Shown here: positions 43,666 through 52,800 of the stretch, one piece after another
How positions within the stretch are numbered: position 1 is the first letter of the stretch
Layout: the number at the start of each line of letters is the position of its first letter
NCBI RefSeq assembly: GCF_009749525.1
Contig: NZ_WOAC01000009.1
Coordinates: forward strand, 1 to 64,000
Direction of reading: 5' to 3'
DNA from: Mesorhizobium xinjiangense
GTDB lineage: Bacteria; Pseudomonadota; Alphaproteobacteria; Rhizobiales; Rhizobiaceae
Length of the DNA stretch: 64,000 nucleotides
The notes under the pieces: model-generated
The model's input: only the letters and a program-made list of their open reading frames with translations
Told to the model about the DNA's origin: nothing
Database searches by the model: none
Position numbers and translations under genes: made by a program

Positions 43666-44286
43666 ATGATCGGCAAGCTGAAGGGAACGATCGACGAGAT
43701 CGCAGAAGACCATTGCGTCGTCGACGTCCACGGCGTCGGCTATGTCGCCTATTGTCCGGCGCGCACATTGTCGTCCCTGCCCGGTGCGGGAGAAGCGGTA
43801 ACGCTGTTCATCGAGACCTATGTGCGCGAGGACATGATTCGGCTTTACGGCTTTGCCTCCGCCCTCGAGCGCGAATGGTTCCGGCTCCTGCAGAACAAAG
43901 TCCAGGGCGTCGGGGCCAAGGTTGCGCTGGCCGTCTTGTCGACCTTGTCGGCAACCGAACTCGCCAATGCGGTGGCGCTGCGCGACGTGGCGATGGTGAG
44001 CCGGGCGCCGGGCGTCGGCAAGAAGGTCGCCGAACGCATCGTGTCGGAGCTGCGCGACAAGGTGCCTGCCCTGGCCGGCCCGACCGACGAAACGATCGCA
44101 CTGAAGAGCGAGATCGGCGGCGGAGCGGCGGCGGCACCGGTGGCCGACGCGGTCTCCGCGCTCACCAATCTCGGCTATTCGCGCGACATCGCCGCCACTG
44201 CCATCGCCGCGGCGATGAAGACCGCCGGCGAGGATGCCGATTCGGCGCGGCTGATCCGGCTTGGACTGAAGGAACTGGCGCGGTGA
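43666..44286 (+). CDS. ruvA: Holliday junction DNA helicase subunit RuvA
   Basis: 206 residues, full length. The OB domain is [35 protein letters not shown] (1-35). Tandem helix-hairpin-helix motifs are [19 protein letters not shown] (about 70-88) and [19 protein letters not shown] (about 111-129). The C-terminal domain III ([24 protein letters not shown]) contacts RuvB. It binds the junction as a tetramer and loads RuvB. It is flanked on both sides by AbrB-type genes, which separates it from ruvC and ruvB. Confidence 0.96.
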   Translation: MIGKLKGTIDEIAEDHCVVDVHGVGYVAYCPARTLSSLPGAGEAVTLFIETYVREDMIRLYGFASALEREWFRLLQNKVQGVGAKVALAVLSTLSATELANAVALRDVAMVSRAPGVGKKVAERIVSELRDKVPALAGPTDETIALKSEIGGGAAAAPVADAVSALTNLGYSRDIAATAIAAAMKTAGEDADSARLIRLGLKELAR

Positions 44287-44305
44287 GCATTCCATGTCGA
44301 TAGGG

Positions 44306-44340
44306 AAATTTCTTACTATGATTATTCGAGTAGGAAATTT
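44306..44340. promoter_or_regulatory. Inverted repeat upstream of the orphan AbrB gene
   Basis: AAATTTCTTAC (44306-44316) and GTAGGAAATTT (44330-44340) pair with one mismatch across 13 nt of AT-rich spacer. The inner TTCTTAC/GTAgGAA half-sites match the operator at 42953-42972, suggesting that the two AbrB proteins are relatives and might cross-regulate. The AT-rich spacer TATGATTATTCGA could hold the -10 box. Confidence 0.65.
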
Positions 44341-44373
44341 GCCAGATGCAAGGATCGAATCGGGATAATGGAC

Positions 44374-44571
44374 ATGGGCTACCAGTCGAAGGTGACCGTA
44401 AAAGGTCAGACGACGATCCCCCTGGAGATAAGGGAACATCTGAAGCTGAAACCCGGGGACCGGATCGAGCATCGGATTCAGGATGATGGGGTCTTGGTGA
44501 AAGCACGCAACAAGCGTGCGATCGAACTTGCGGGCATGCTGCACCGGCCCGGCTCGGAACTGCTTTCATGA
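44374..44571 (+). CDS. AbrB-type antitoxin without toxin, short C-terminus
   Basis: 65 residues from ATG 44374, with GGGA 8 nt upstream; the ATG at 44368 is an alternative. [46 protein letters not shown] is a complete AbrB DNA-binding domain. The protein stops soon after [14 protein letters not shown], where toxin-paired relatives usually continue. The stop overlaps the ruvB start (ATGA), so its end was fused onto the ruvB junction and the toxin is gone. It may survive as a repressor of its own promoter and of ruvB (inference). Confidence 0.85.
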   Translation: MGYQSKVTVKGQTTIPLEIREHLKLKPGDRIEHRIQDDGVLVKARNKRAIELAGMLHRPGSELLS

Positions 44572-45605
44572 ACACCGATCCGCGCCTCATCTCTTCGGAA
44601 AAGCGCGGCGAGGATGTCGATGTCGCGCTGCGCCCGCAATCGCTCGACGATTTCGTCGGCCAGGCCGCAGCGCGGGCCAATCTGAAGGTCTTCGTCGAAG
44701 CCGCCAAGAGCCGCGGCGAAGCACTCGACCACGTGCTGTTCGTCGGCCCGCCGGGCCTCGGCAAGACGACGCTGGCGCAGATCATGGCCAAGGAGCTCGG
44801 CGTCAATTTCCGCTCCACCTCCGGTCCGGTCATCGCCAAGGCGGGCGATCTGGCCGCGCTCCTGACCAATCTGGAAGAAGGCGACGTTCTGTTCATCGAC
44901 GAGATCCACCGGCTCAACCCGGCGGTGGAGGAAATCCTTTACCCGGCGATGGAGGATTTCCAGCTCGACCTGATCATCGGCGAAGGCCCGGCGGCGCGCT
45001 CGGTCAAGATCGATCTCGCCCGCTTCACGCTGGTCGCCGCCACCACCCGGCTCGGCCTCATCACCAATCCGCTGCGCGACCGCTTCGGCATCCCCGTCCG
45101 GCTCGATTTCTACACGGTCGAGGAACTGGAGATGATCGTGCGCCGCGGCGCGCGTATTCTCAGCCTTGCCATGTCGGATGACGGGGCAACCGAGATCGCC
45201 CGGCGCGCCCGCGGCACGCCGCGCATCGCTGGCCGGCTGTTGCGCCGGGTGCGCGATTTCGCCCATGTGGCGGGCGCGGCGACGATCGACCGCCAGGTCG
45301 CCGACGTGGCCCTGTCGCGGCTCGAGGTCGACAGCCTCGGCCTCGACGCGCTCGACCGGCGCTACCTGTCGATGATCGCGATGAATTTCGGCGGCGGGCC
45401 GGTCGGCATCGAGACCATCGCCGCCGGCCTGTCGGAGCCGCGCGACGCGATCGAGGACATCATCGAGCCCTATCTGATCCAGAAGGGCTTTATCCAGCGC
45501 ACGCCGCGCGGCCGCGTGCTGGCGGCCAACGCCTGGCGGCATCTGGGATTGGAAGCGCCGCGCGATGCGGCGGCCACGCAGAGCCGCCTGTTCGAGGACG
45601 AATAG
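44568..45605 (+). CDS. ruvB: Holliday junction branch migration ATPase RuvB
   Basis: 345 residues. The N-terminal signature is [26 protein letters not shown]; Walker A is [12 protein letters not shown] (about 62-73), Walker B is [16 protein letters not shown] (about 105-120), then the RuvB-specific beta-hairpin [22 protein letters not shown] with sensor 1 and arginine finger [12 protein letters not shown]. The winged-helix C-terminus ends [23 protein letters not shown]. It drives branch migration with RuvA. It is translationally coupled to the AbrB orphan (ATGA), so its expression now depends on that insertion's transcript. Confidence 0.97.
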   Translation: MNTDPRLISSEKRGEDVDVALRPQSLDDFVGQAAARANLKVFVEAAKSRGEALDHVLFVGPPGLGKTTLAQIMAKELGVNFRSTSGPVIAKAGDLAALLTNLEEGDVLFIDEIHRLNPAVEEILYPAMEDFQLDLIIGEGPAARSVKIDLARFTLVAATTRLGLITNPLRDRFGIPVRLDFYTVEELEMIVRRGARILSLAMSDDGATEIARRARGTPRIAGRLLRRVRDFAHVAGAATIDRQVADVALSRLEVDSLGLDALDRRYLSMIAMNFGGGPVGIETIAAGLSEPRDAIEDIIEPYLIQKGFIQRTPRGRVLAANAWRHLGLEAPRDAAATQSRLFEDE

Positions 45606-45676
45606 GCGCGCTTGATCGCCCGGACGCGAAATGCGATCACCGGTCGAGCGTGCGAGGCAGGACGGGACGGATCGAC

Positions 45677-46153
45677 ATGGCAGGCGCAACGGGTCGTGAA
45701 GGCGCTGAGGAGACCGGCCTTTCCGGCGTGCTCACCGATTTCGGCCATCGGCTGCACGCCCGGATCTACTATGCCGACACCGATTTTTCGGGCGTCGTCT
45801 ACCACGCGCGCTATCTGGAGTTTCTGGAGCGCGGGCGTTCGGACTTCCTGCGCCTGGCCGGCGTCCACCATACCGAGCTCGCCGACGGCAGCCTCGGCGA
45901 GCGCATCGTCTGGGTGGTGCGGCGCATGGAGATCGATTTCCGCAACCCCGCCCGCATGGACGATATCGTGACCATCGACACGCGCACCGTGGACATTTCC
46001 GGCGCCCGCATCTTCATGGCGCAGGAGATGAAGCGCGGCGAGACCGTCCTCGTGACGGCGAAGGTCGAGGCCGCGATCATCGGCGAAAGCGGCCGGCCGC
46101 GCCGTTTCCCCAAGGATTGGGTCGAAGCCTTCATGCCTAAGGCGGGGCGCTGA
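45677..46153 (+). CDS. ybgC: YbgC family acyl-CoA thioesterase
   Basis: 158 residues from ATG 45677; a GTG at 45650 is an alternative. The hot-dog fold starts HARIYYADTDFSGVVYHARYLEFLERGRSDFLR (about 28-60); the catalytic aspartate is in YADTDFSG and the following tyrosine and histidine in VVYHARYLEF. It hydrolyses short- or medium-chain acyl-CoAs. In the usual arrangement ruvC-ruvA-ruvB-ybgC-tolQ-tolR, the tol-pal genes would follow; here purH follows instead, so the tol genes are elsewhere or lost from this locus. Confidence 0.93.
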   Translation: MAGATGREGAEETGLSGVLTDFGHRLHARIYYADTDFSGVVYHARYLEFLERGRSDFLRLAGVHHTELADGSLGERIVWVVRRMEIDFRNPARMDDIVTIDTRTVDISGARIFMAQEMKRGETVLVTAKVEAAIIGESGRPRRFPKDWVEAFMPKAGR

Positions 46154-46381
46154 CCGGTCGCATTCGCGAGCATTTGTTTTCCTGCCCGACTGTGCTACGT
46201 CGCTGGCGGTCTCGCCCGCCCATTGCCGATGGCGGGCCGGCCAAGTCGCCAGCATGAATGCGGCAAGCGCAGCGACCGCTAATACCGACTGTGATTGGTC
46301 ACGGGAACGATGCGCCAATTGAACGATCGGCGCGTCGATCCTGTCCGAACGCCGTGGAAGAAGAAGGAGCTCCGTGAGCCG

Positions 46382-47998
46382 ATGGCCGTCGCCGCAAAGA
46401 ATATCCCCGCCCCCGATCTCGTCCCCGTAAGGCGGGCCCTTCTTTCCGTGTCCGACAAGACCGGCCTCGAGGCGCTGGCGCGCGGGTTGGCCGACAAGGG
46501 TGTCGAGCTCATCTCCACCGGCGGCACGGCCAAGGCGATCGCTGCAAGCGGGCTTGCCGTGCAGGACGTCTCGGACGTGACCGGCTTTCCCGAGATCATG
46601 GACGGCAGGGTCAAAACGCTGCATCCGCTGGTCCATGGCGGTCTGCTGGCCGTGCGCGACGATCCCGAGCACGCCGAAGCCATGCAAGCCCACGGCATTG
46701 CCCCGATCGATCTCGTGGTGATCAATCTCTATCCCTTCGAACAGGTGCGCTTTTCCGGCGGCGACTACGCCTCGACGGTGGAAAATATCGACATTGGCGG
46801 CCCCGCCATGGTGCGCGCCTCGGCCAAGAACCACGCCTATGTGGCGATCGTCACCGACCCGGCCGACTATGAGGCGGTGCTGGCCGCGCTCGAGATGAAC
46901 GAGGGCAAGCTGTCGCTCGAGTTCCGCAAGAAGCTCGCAGCCAAGGCCTTTGCCCGTACCGCAGCCTACGATGCGGCGATCTCCGGCTGGTTCGCCGAGA
47001 CGCTCGACATCGAGCATCCCGCATGGCGCGCCTTTGGCGGCCATCTGGGTCCGCTCATGCGCTATGGCGAAAATCCGCACCAGCAGGCGGGCTTCTATCT
47101 TTCCGGCGACACGCGGCCCGGTGTGGCGACTGCCACCCAGATCCAGGGCAAGCAGCTTTCCTACAACAACATCAACGACACCGACGCCGCCTTCGAACTG
47201 GTCGCCGAGTTCGATCCGAAGCGCACGGCCGCCGTCGCCATCATCAAGCACGCCAATCCGTGCGGCGTGGGCGAGGCGGCGACGCTGAAGGAGGCCTACG
47301 CCAAGGCGCTGGCCTGCGATCCGGTCTCCGCCTTCGGCGGCATCGTGGCGCTCAACCGGCCGCTCGACGCCGCGGCCGCCGAGGAAATGGCCAAGATCTT
47401 CACCGAGGTCATCATCGCGCCGGGCGCCAGCGAGGAGGCCCGAGCCATCATCGCGGCGAAGAAGAACCTGCGCCTGCTCGTCACCGACGGCCTACCCGAC
47501 CCGCGTGCGCCGGGCCTTGCCGCCAAGACCGTGTCGGGCGGGCTGCTTGTCCAGTCGCGCGACAACGGCATGGTCGACGATCTCGACCTCAAGGTGGTCA
47601 CGAAACGCGCCCCGAGCGAGACGGAACTCGCCGATCTGAAGTTCGCCTTCCGCGTCGCCAAGCATGTCAAATCCAACGCCATCGTCTACGTCAAGGACGG
47701 CGCCACGGTCGGCGTGGGTGCGGGCCAGATGAGCCGCGTCGATTCGGCCCGTATCGCGGCCCGCAAGGCCGAGGACGCGGCAAAGGCCGCGGGGCTTGCA
47801 GAGCCGCAGACCAGGGGTTCGGTCGTCGCCTCCGACGCATTCTTCCCCTTTGCCGACGGTTTGTTGTCGGCGGTCGAGGCGGGCGCGACGGCGGTCATCC
47901 AGCCGGGCGGCTCGATGCGCGACGAGGAGGTGATCGCGGCGGCCGACGAACACGGCATTGCCATGGTCTTCACCGGCATGCGCCATTTCCGGCACTGA
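46382..47998 (+). CDS. purH: Bifunctional AICAR transformylase / IMP cyclohydrolase
   Basis: 538 residues from ATG 46382 (AGGAG lies 12 nt upstream), the family length. N-terminal IMP cyclohydrolase (about 15-160): [54 protein letters not shown]-terminal AICAR transformylase: [19 protein letters not shown] (about 287-295, with the catalytic Lys-His), [11 protein letters not shown], ending [35 protein letters not shown]. It performs the last two steps of IMP synthesis. purA, which starts the AMP branch, is in the same window at 62 kb. The 228-nt leader has no riboswitch I recognise. Confidence 0.97.
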   Translation: MAVAAKNIPAPDLVPVRRALLSVSDKTGLEALARGLADKGVELISTGGTAKAIAASGLAVQDVSDVTGFPEIMDGRVKTLHPLVHGGLLAVRDDPEHAEAMQAHGIAPIDLVVINLYPFEQVRFSGGDYASTVENIDIGGPAMVRASAKNHAYVAIVTDPADYEAVLAALEMNEGKLSLEFRKKLAAKAFARTAAYDAAISGWFAETLDIEHPAWRAFGGHLGPLMRYGENPHQQAGFYLSGDTRPGVATATQIQGKQLSYNNINDTDAAFELVAEFDPKRTAAVAIIKHANPCGVGEAATLKEAYAKALACDPVSAFGGIVALNRPLDAAAAEEMAKIFTEVIIAPGASEEARAIIAAKKNLRLLVTDGLPDPRAPGLAAKTVSGGLLVQSRDNGMVDDLDLKVVTKRAPSETELADLKFAFRVAKHVKSNAIVYVKDGATVGVGAGQMSRVDSARIAARKAEDAAKAAGLAEPQTRGSVVASDAFFPFADGLLSAVEAGATAVIQPGGSMRDEEVIAAADEHGIAMVFTGMRHFRH

Positions 47999-48034
47999 GG
48001 GACAACTGGCCACGCGATCACTCTGAGCCGCACA

Positions 48035-48157
48035 CCCCCTCCACCACGCTGCGCGTGGTCCCCCTCCCCCGCTTCGCAGGGGGGGATCCCGGCCGACCGC
48101 AGCACTGATCCTCCCCCGTTCACGGGGGAGGGGGACCGCCGAAGGCGGTGGAGGGGG
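48035..48157. repeat. Long imperfect inverted repeat (REP/MITE-like), purH 3' side
   Basis: CCCCCTCCACC (48035-48045) pairs with GGTGGAGGGGG (48147-48157). Inside, GTCCCCCTCCCCC (48059-48070 region) pairs with GGGGGAGGGGGAC (48124-48135). Short subhairpins such as CACGCTGCGCGTG and CCGCCGAAGGCGG decorate the arms. This compact, G/C-skewed foldback of about 123 bp is typical of dispersed rhizobial intergenic elements. Other copies are not in this window. Confidence 0.8.
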
Positions 48158-48169
48158 CGCACCCGCGCC

Positions 48170-48341
48170 GTCATCCCGGCCGAGTGAGCATCGCGAACGA
48201 GAGCCGGGACCCATTGAGCAGCACGGCCGGTCTCCGCAGAAGGAGCTGGCGGCACTGAAAGTCACTGAAACGAGAAGCGGGCCGTGCTCTACGATTTCCT
48301 TCCAATAGGTCCCGGCTCTCGCTTCGCTCGGCCGGGATGAC
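48170..48341. repeat. Flanking inverted repeat pair around the MFS 3' end
   Basis: GTCATCCCGGCCGAG (48170-48184) with AGAGCCGGGACC further in, mirrored by GGTCCCGGCTCT and CTCGGCCGGGATGAC (48327-48341). The outer 15-bp arms are exact complements; about 140 nt lie between them. The motif GTCATCCCGGCCGAGCGAAG is a frequent rhizobial intergenic repeat. The 172-bp unit could be a mobile foldback element next to the purH-side element. Confidence 0.8.
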
Positions 48342-48358
48342 GCCCTGGAGGCGAAATC

Positions 48359-49747
48359 CTACACCTTGGCTGCCGGCGCATAATCCTTGCTTTTGACCAG
48401 CGGCAGGAGGACGAGACCGACCATGAAGAGCACGATGATCGGCGTCACGCCGAGGCGCTGGGCATCCTGGCTCGAAAGGCCGAACACCTCCTGGCCGAAG
48501 AAGGCGGTGGCAAGGGCGATCGCCAGTGGCCCGATGAAAGTCGTCGCCTTGCCAGACAGCGCATAGAGCCCAAAGGCTTCCGTCACCTTCTCGCGCGGCA
48601 CCTGGTCGACCAGCAGTGTGCGCGATGCGGCCTGGATCGAGCCGCCGGCCGCGCCGATCAGCCCACCGGCAATATAGAAGAGGGTGTCGGGCAGGCCCGT
48701 TCCGGCCTCCAACGGCATGAAGAAGACCTGCGCCCGCGTGGTCGAGATCACCATCAGGCAGCACAAGGTCAGGGTCAGGATCGAGACGGTGACCACCGGT
48801 TTGGGGCCGAAAGCCTGGTCGGCGCGCCCGCCGAGCCAGGCGCCGAGTGCCCCGGTGATGTTGGCCAGGATGCCGAACAGGCCGATCTCGACGATGGACC
48901 AGCCGAGCACGCCGGCGGCATAGATGCCGCCGAATGCATAGAGCGCGTTGAGCGCGTCGCGATAGAACATGCTCGACAACAGGAAGCCGAGATAGCTGCG
49001 CTCGCCCGGCAGGCGGCGGAGCGTGCCGCCGAGTTCGGCCAGGCCGCGCCGCACCGCGCCTTGCGTCGAGGCTCGGCGTTTCACGTCCGGCGTCCACAAA
49101 AACATCGGCGTGACGAACAGGATGAACCACAGCGCCGTCAGCGGGCCGGCGGCCCGGTCGCCCTCGCGCGCCGCCGTGTCCAGCCCGAACAGCGGCTCGA
49201 GCCCGAACAAGGTGCGCCCGGTCTCGGGCTGGCCGGCGAGCAGGCCGAGCACGATGATCAGCGACACGAGCCCGCCGAGATAGCCGAGCCCCCAGGCCGA
49301 TCCCGACAGCCGGCCGAGTTCCGCCCGCGGCACGAGGTCGGGCATCATCGCATTGTTGAAGACGGCGGCGAATTCCATGCCGATGAGCGCCAGCCCGACC
49401 GCCAGCATGACGAAGCCGAGATGCGGCGATCCGGGCACGGCGTACCAGAGCAGGAAGCAACCAAGCACGCCGAGCGCGCCGAAGCCGAACACCCAGGGCT
49501 TGCGCGGCCCGGTGGCGTCGGCAATGGCGCCGAGCACCGGCGAAGTCAGCGCGATGGCCAGCCCGCCGAGACCCGTCGCATAGCCCCACAGCTCCTGCCC
49601 CCTGGCGGCGTCGGGCGCGACGGCGGAAGCGAAATAAGGCGCGAAGACGAAAGTGATGATGAGGGTGTGAAAAGGCTGCTGCGCCCAGTCGAACAGCATC
49701 CAGCCCAAAATGCCGCGCCGCGGGGCGCGGCCTTCCTGCTCGTCCAT
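48359..49747 (-). CDS. MFS transporter, UMF1/Atg22-like family
   Basis: 462 residues from ATG 49747, with GGAGG 4 nt upstream. The start RRGILGWMLFDWAQQPFHTLIITFVFAPYFAS (about 10-41) is the UMF1 signature. Twelve membrane helices are expected, with LTSPVLGAIADATGPRKPW (about 68-86) as the loop 2-3 motif. In fungi Atg22 releases amino acids from the vacuole; bacterial UMF1 substrates are not known. The gene is 127 nt downstream of gdh on the same strand; repeat palindromes separate them. Confidence 0.9.
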   Translation of the reverse strand: MDEQEGRAPRRGILGWMLFDWAQQPFHTLIITFVFAPYFASAVAPDAARGQELWGYATGLGGLAIALTSPVLGAIADATGPRKPWVFGFGALGVLGCFLLWYAVPGSPHLGFVMLAVGLALIGMEFAAVFNNAMMPDLVPRAELGRLSGSAWGLGYLGGLVSLIIVLGLLAGQPETGRTLFGLEPLFGLDTAAREGDRAAGPLTALWFILFVTPMFLWTPDVKRRASTQGAVRRGLAELGGTLRRLPGERSYLGFLLSSMFYRDALNALYAFGGIYAAGVLGWSIVEIGLFGILANITGALGAWLGGRADQAFGPKPVVTVSILTLTLCCLMVISTTRAQVFFMPLEAGTGLPDTLFYIAGGLIGAAGGSIQAASRTLLVDQVPREKVTEAFGLYALSGKATTFIGPLAIALATAFFGQEVFGLSSQDAQRLGVTPIIVLFMVGLVLLPLVKSKDYAPAAKV

Positions 49748-49808
49748 CTGTCCTCCGCCGGTGCCGGTCCGCCCGATTGTGGATCGGCTTACCGGAACTG
49801 GTTCCTGA

Positions 49809-49876
49809 TCCAACGCTTTGATTTGCCGCAATTTCTCTTCGCTTCAAACGTTGCCGTTTGAAGCGAACGCGCGCTA
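49809..49876. repeat. Chimeric repeat: partial dispersed element plus stop-codon palindrome
   Basis: ATCCAACGCTTTGATTTGCCGCAATTTCTC (49808-49837, written here as position and key words) is half of the family seen at 384-427. It is joined to GCTTCAAACG-TTGC-CGTTTGAAGC (49841-49864) and the tail GAACGCGCGCTA, whose last three bases are the stop codon of gdh. The right half recurs at 35700-35735, with the same relation to a stop codon. Confidence 0.85.
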
Positions 49877-52800
49877 CGCCACCGTGAGATCCGCCATCAA
49901 CCCGGCGGCCACGGTGAGCCGCGAGACCGAGATGTCGCCGCTTTCGGTCAACGCCAGCAGTCTCTCGCGGGTGCGCGCCACTCGCTGCCCGCCGGCGGAA
50001 ATCCATTCGCCGACGGGATCGGCGGTCTTGCCGTAGCTGCCCAGAACCGCAACGGCGATGCCGCGCCGTGCCGCGTCGATCATGTCGTTGGCCCTGAACA
50101 GGGCGAGCCCGTCATAATAGTCTGAAGGCGCAACGGCGCGCGCCGCCTCCTCGATGCGTCCGATGCGGAAGGCCTCCGACACCGTCATGTAGACCTTGGC
50201 CGCGGCCACGCGATCCGCCCCGGCCGACCGGGCGACGAGGTCGATATCGGGGATCATCTCGGCAATTCCGAGCAGCGCCAGCCTTTCGGCCAGCGGCGTC
50301 GGGGCTCCGGCAGCCTGGAAGGCGCTCGCCCGCTCCTCGAGCTTGCTTCTGGTGAAGTCCGGCAACAGCTTCGGCAGCCTTGCTTCGAGCGCGCTGCGCG
50401 CATCGTGCAGAGATGCAATGCGCTCGCCGACGCTGGCCGACTGATTGCCGTTCTTGAGCTGCCAGGCACTCGCCGTGTGGATCAGGCGCCCGACCGTCAG
50501 GTAGAAGTCGAGCTGCGCCGTTCCATCAATCTTGGTATCGAGAGCGTCGATCTCACCGATGGTTTCGGGCAGGCCGAAGCCGTCGCGCACCGTGGCATAG
50601 GCCGCGACCGCCTCAGCCGCGCTGGCACCGGTGATGTCGAGCATGCGGCTGACGAAAGCCGGCCCGCCATGATTGATCGCGTCATTGGCAAGCTCGGTGG
50701 CGATGATCTCGCGGCGCAGCCTGTGCCCTTCGATCTCGCAGGCGTATTTCTTCGCCATGCGTTCGGGGAAATAGCCGAGCAGGTCGTCGGAGAAATGCGG
50801 ATCGTCCGGCAGTCCGCTGGCCATGATGTCGTCGAACAGCACGATCTTGGCATAGGACAGAAGCACGCCGATCTCGGCGCGGGTCAGCGGCTCGCCCTTG
50901 GCCGCGCGCTCGGCCAGGGCCTGGTCGCCGGGCAGGGTTTCGATCGCCCTGTCGAGTTCGCCGCGCGCCTCCAGCGACGCCATCATGCGCTGCTGGTGCG
51001 GCAGGTCGGCCATGCCGCGGTGCGCGGCAAGGGAAATGGTGAGCGTCTGGCGGTAGTTGTTGGCCAGAACCAGCCCGGCGACCTCCTCGGTCATCGCCGC
51101 CAGCAGCTTGTCGCGGGCCGGCCGCGTCAGGTCGCCGGCGCGCATGGCCGCAGCCAGCCCGATCTTGATGTTGACCTCCAGATCCGAGGAATTGACCCCG
51201 CCCGAATTGTCGATCGCGTCGGAGTTGCAGCGCCCGCCGGCCAGCCCGAACTCGATGCGTGCCTTCTGCGTCAGACCGAGATTGGCGCCCTCGCCGACCA
51301 CCTTGACGCCGAGCTCACCCGCCGTGACGCGGATGGCGTCATTGGTCCTGTCGCCGACATCCTGGTCTGTTTCGGCCGAGCCGCGCACATAGGTGCCGAT
51401 GCCGCCGAACCACAGGAGATCGACTCCGGTCTTCAGGATGGCCCGCATGATCTCGGTCGGCGATGCCACCGTCTTGTTAAGGCCGATGGCCGCCGCGGCC
51501 TCTTCGGACAAGGTGATGGACTTCTTGGAGCGCGAGAAGACGCCACCGCCGGACGAGATCTTCGAGGCATCGTAGTCCTGCCAGCTCGAGCGCGGCAGCG
51601 AAAACAGCCGCTCGCGCTCGCCAAACGAGACCGCCGGGTCCGGGTCCGGATCGATGAAGATGTCGCGATGGTCGAACGCGGCGACGAGCCGGATCTGGCG
51701 CGACAGCAGCATGCCGTTGCCGAACACGTCGCCCGACATGTCGCCGACGCCGATGACGGTGAACGGCTCGCTCTGGATGTCGCGGTTCATTTCGCGGAAA
51801 TGACGCTTCACCGCCTCCCATGCGCCGCGCGCCGTGATGCCCATCTTCTTGTGGTCGTAGCCGGCCGAGCCGCCCGAGGCGAAGGCGTCGTCGAGCCAGA
51901 AGCCGTGCGCCTGGCTGATCGCGTTGGCCGTGTCGGAGAAGGTCGCCGTGCCCTTGTCGGCGGCGACGACGAAATAGGGATCGTCGCCGTCCTGGCGCAC
52001 CACGCCTTCAGGGTGCACGACCGTGTCGCCGTCGAGATTGTCGGTGATCGACAGCAGGCTGGAGATGAAATTGACGTAGGCCGCGCGGCCGGCCTCGAAG
52101 ACCTCCTCGCGCGTCCCGCCCTGCGGCAGCCGCTTGGGATAAAACCCGCCCTTGGCGCCCACCGGCACGATGACGGCGTTCTTGACCTGCTGCGCCTTGA
52201 CCAGCCCGAGCACCTCGGTGCGGTAGTCCTGCGCCCGGTCGGACCAGCGCAACCCCCCACGCGCCACCGGGCCGAAGCGCAGATGCACGCCCTCCACTTC
52301 CGGTCCATAGACGAAGATCTCGCGCCACGGGCGCGGCTCGGGCAAACCGGTGAGCGCCCGCGGGTCGAGCTTGAAGGCCAGCGAGGTGGCGTGTTCGTTC
52401 GCCTCGGCGAAATGATTGGTGCGCAAGGTCGATTGCACGAGGTTGAGAAAGCGCCGGATGATCGTGTCGTCGTCGAGCACAGGAACATCTTCCAGCGCTC
52501 CGGTGATGCGCTCGGCGATTGCGTCCTGCTCGCTCGCCGCCGCGCCCGCCGGCATGGCCGGATCGAAGCGGACCAGGAACAGCCGGTGCAGATCGGAAGC
52601 GATCGCCGGATAGCGGTTGAGCACCGCGGCGACGAAATCCTGGCTCTGCGGTATCCCGGCCTGCTGCAGATAGCGCCCATAGGCACGCAGGACGGCGATC
52701 TCCCGGGACCTCAAGCCGGCTGTCTGCACGAGGCCATTATAGCCGTCATTGTCGCTGGCCCCGTGCCACACCGACAGGAAGACATCTTCGAAACGCTCGC

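Noticed and set aside
46154-46381. ZTP (pfl) or purine riboswitch upstream of purH
   Set aside because: The conserved ZTP core words are not visible and no purine-aptamer pattern is seen. The leader remains unexplained but without support for a known class.
45470-47251. Long minus-strand frame across ruvB, ybgC and purH
   Set aside because: It crosses three well-supported genes and has no domain pattern.
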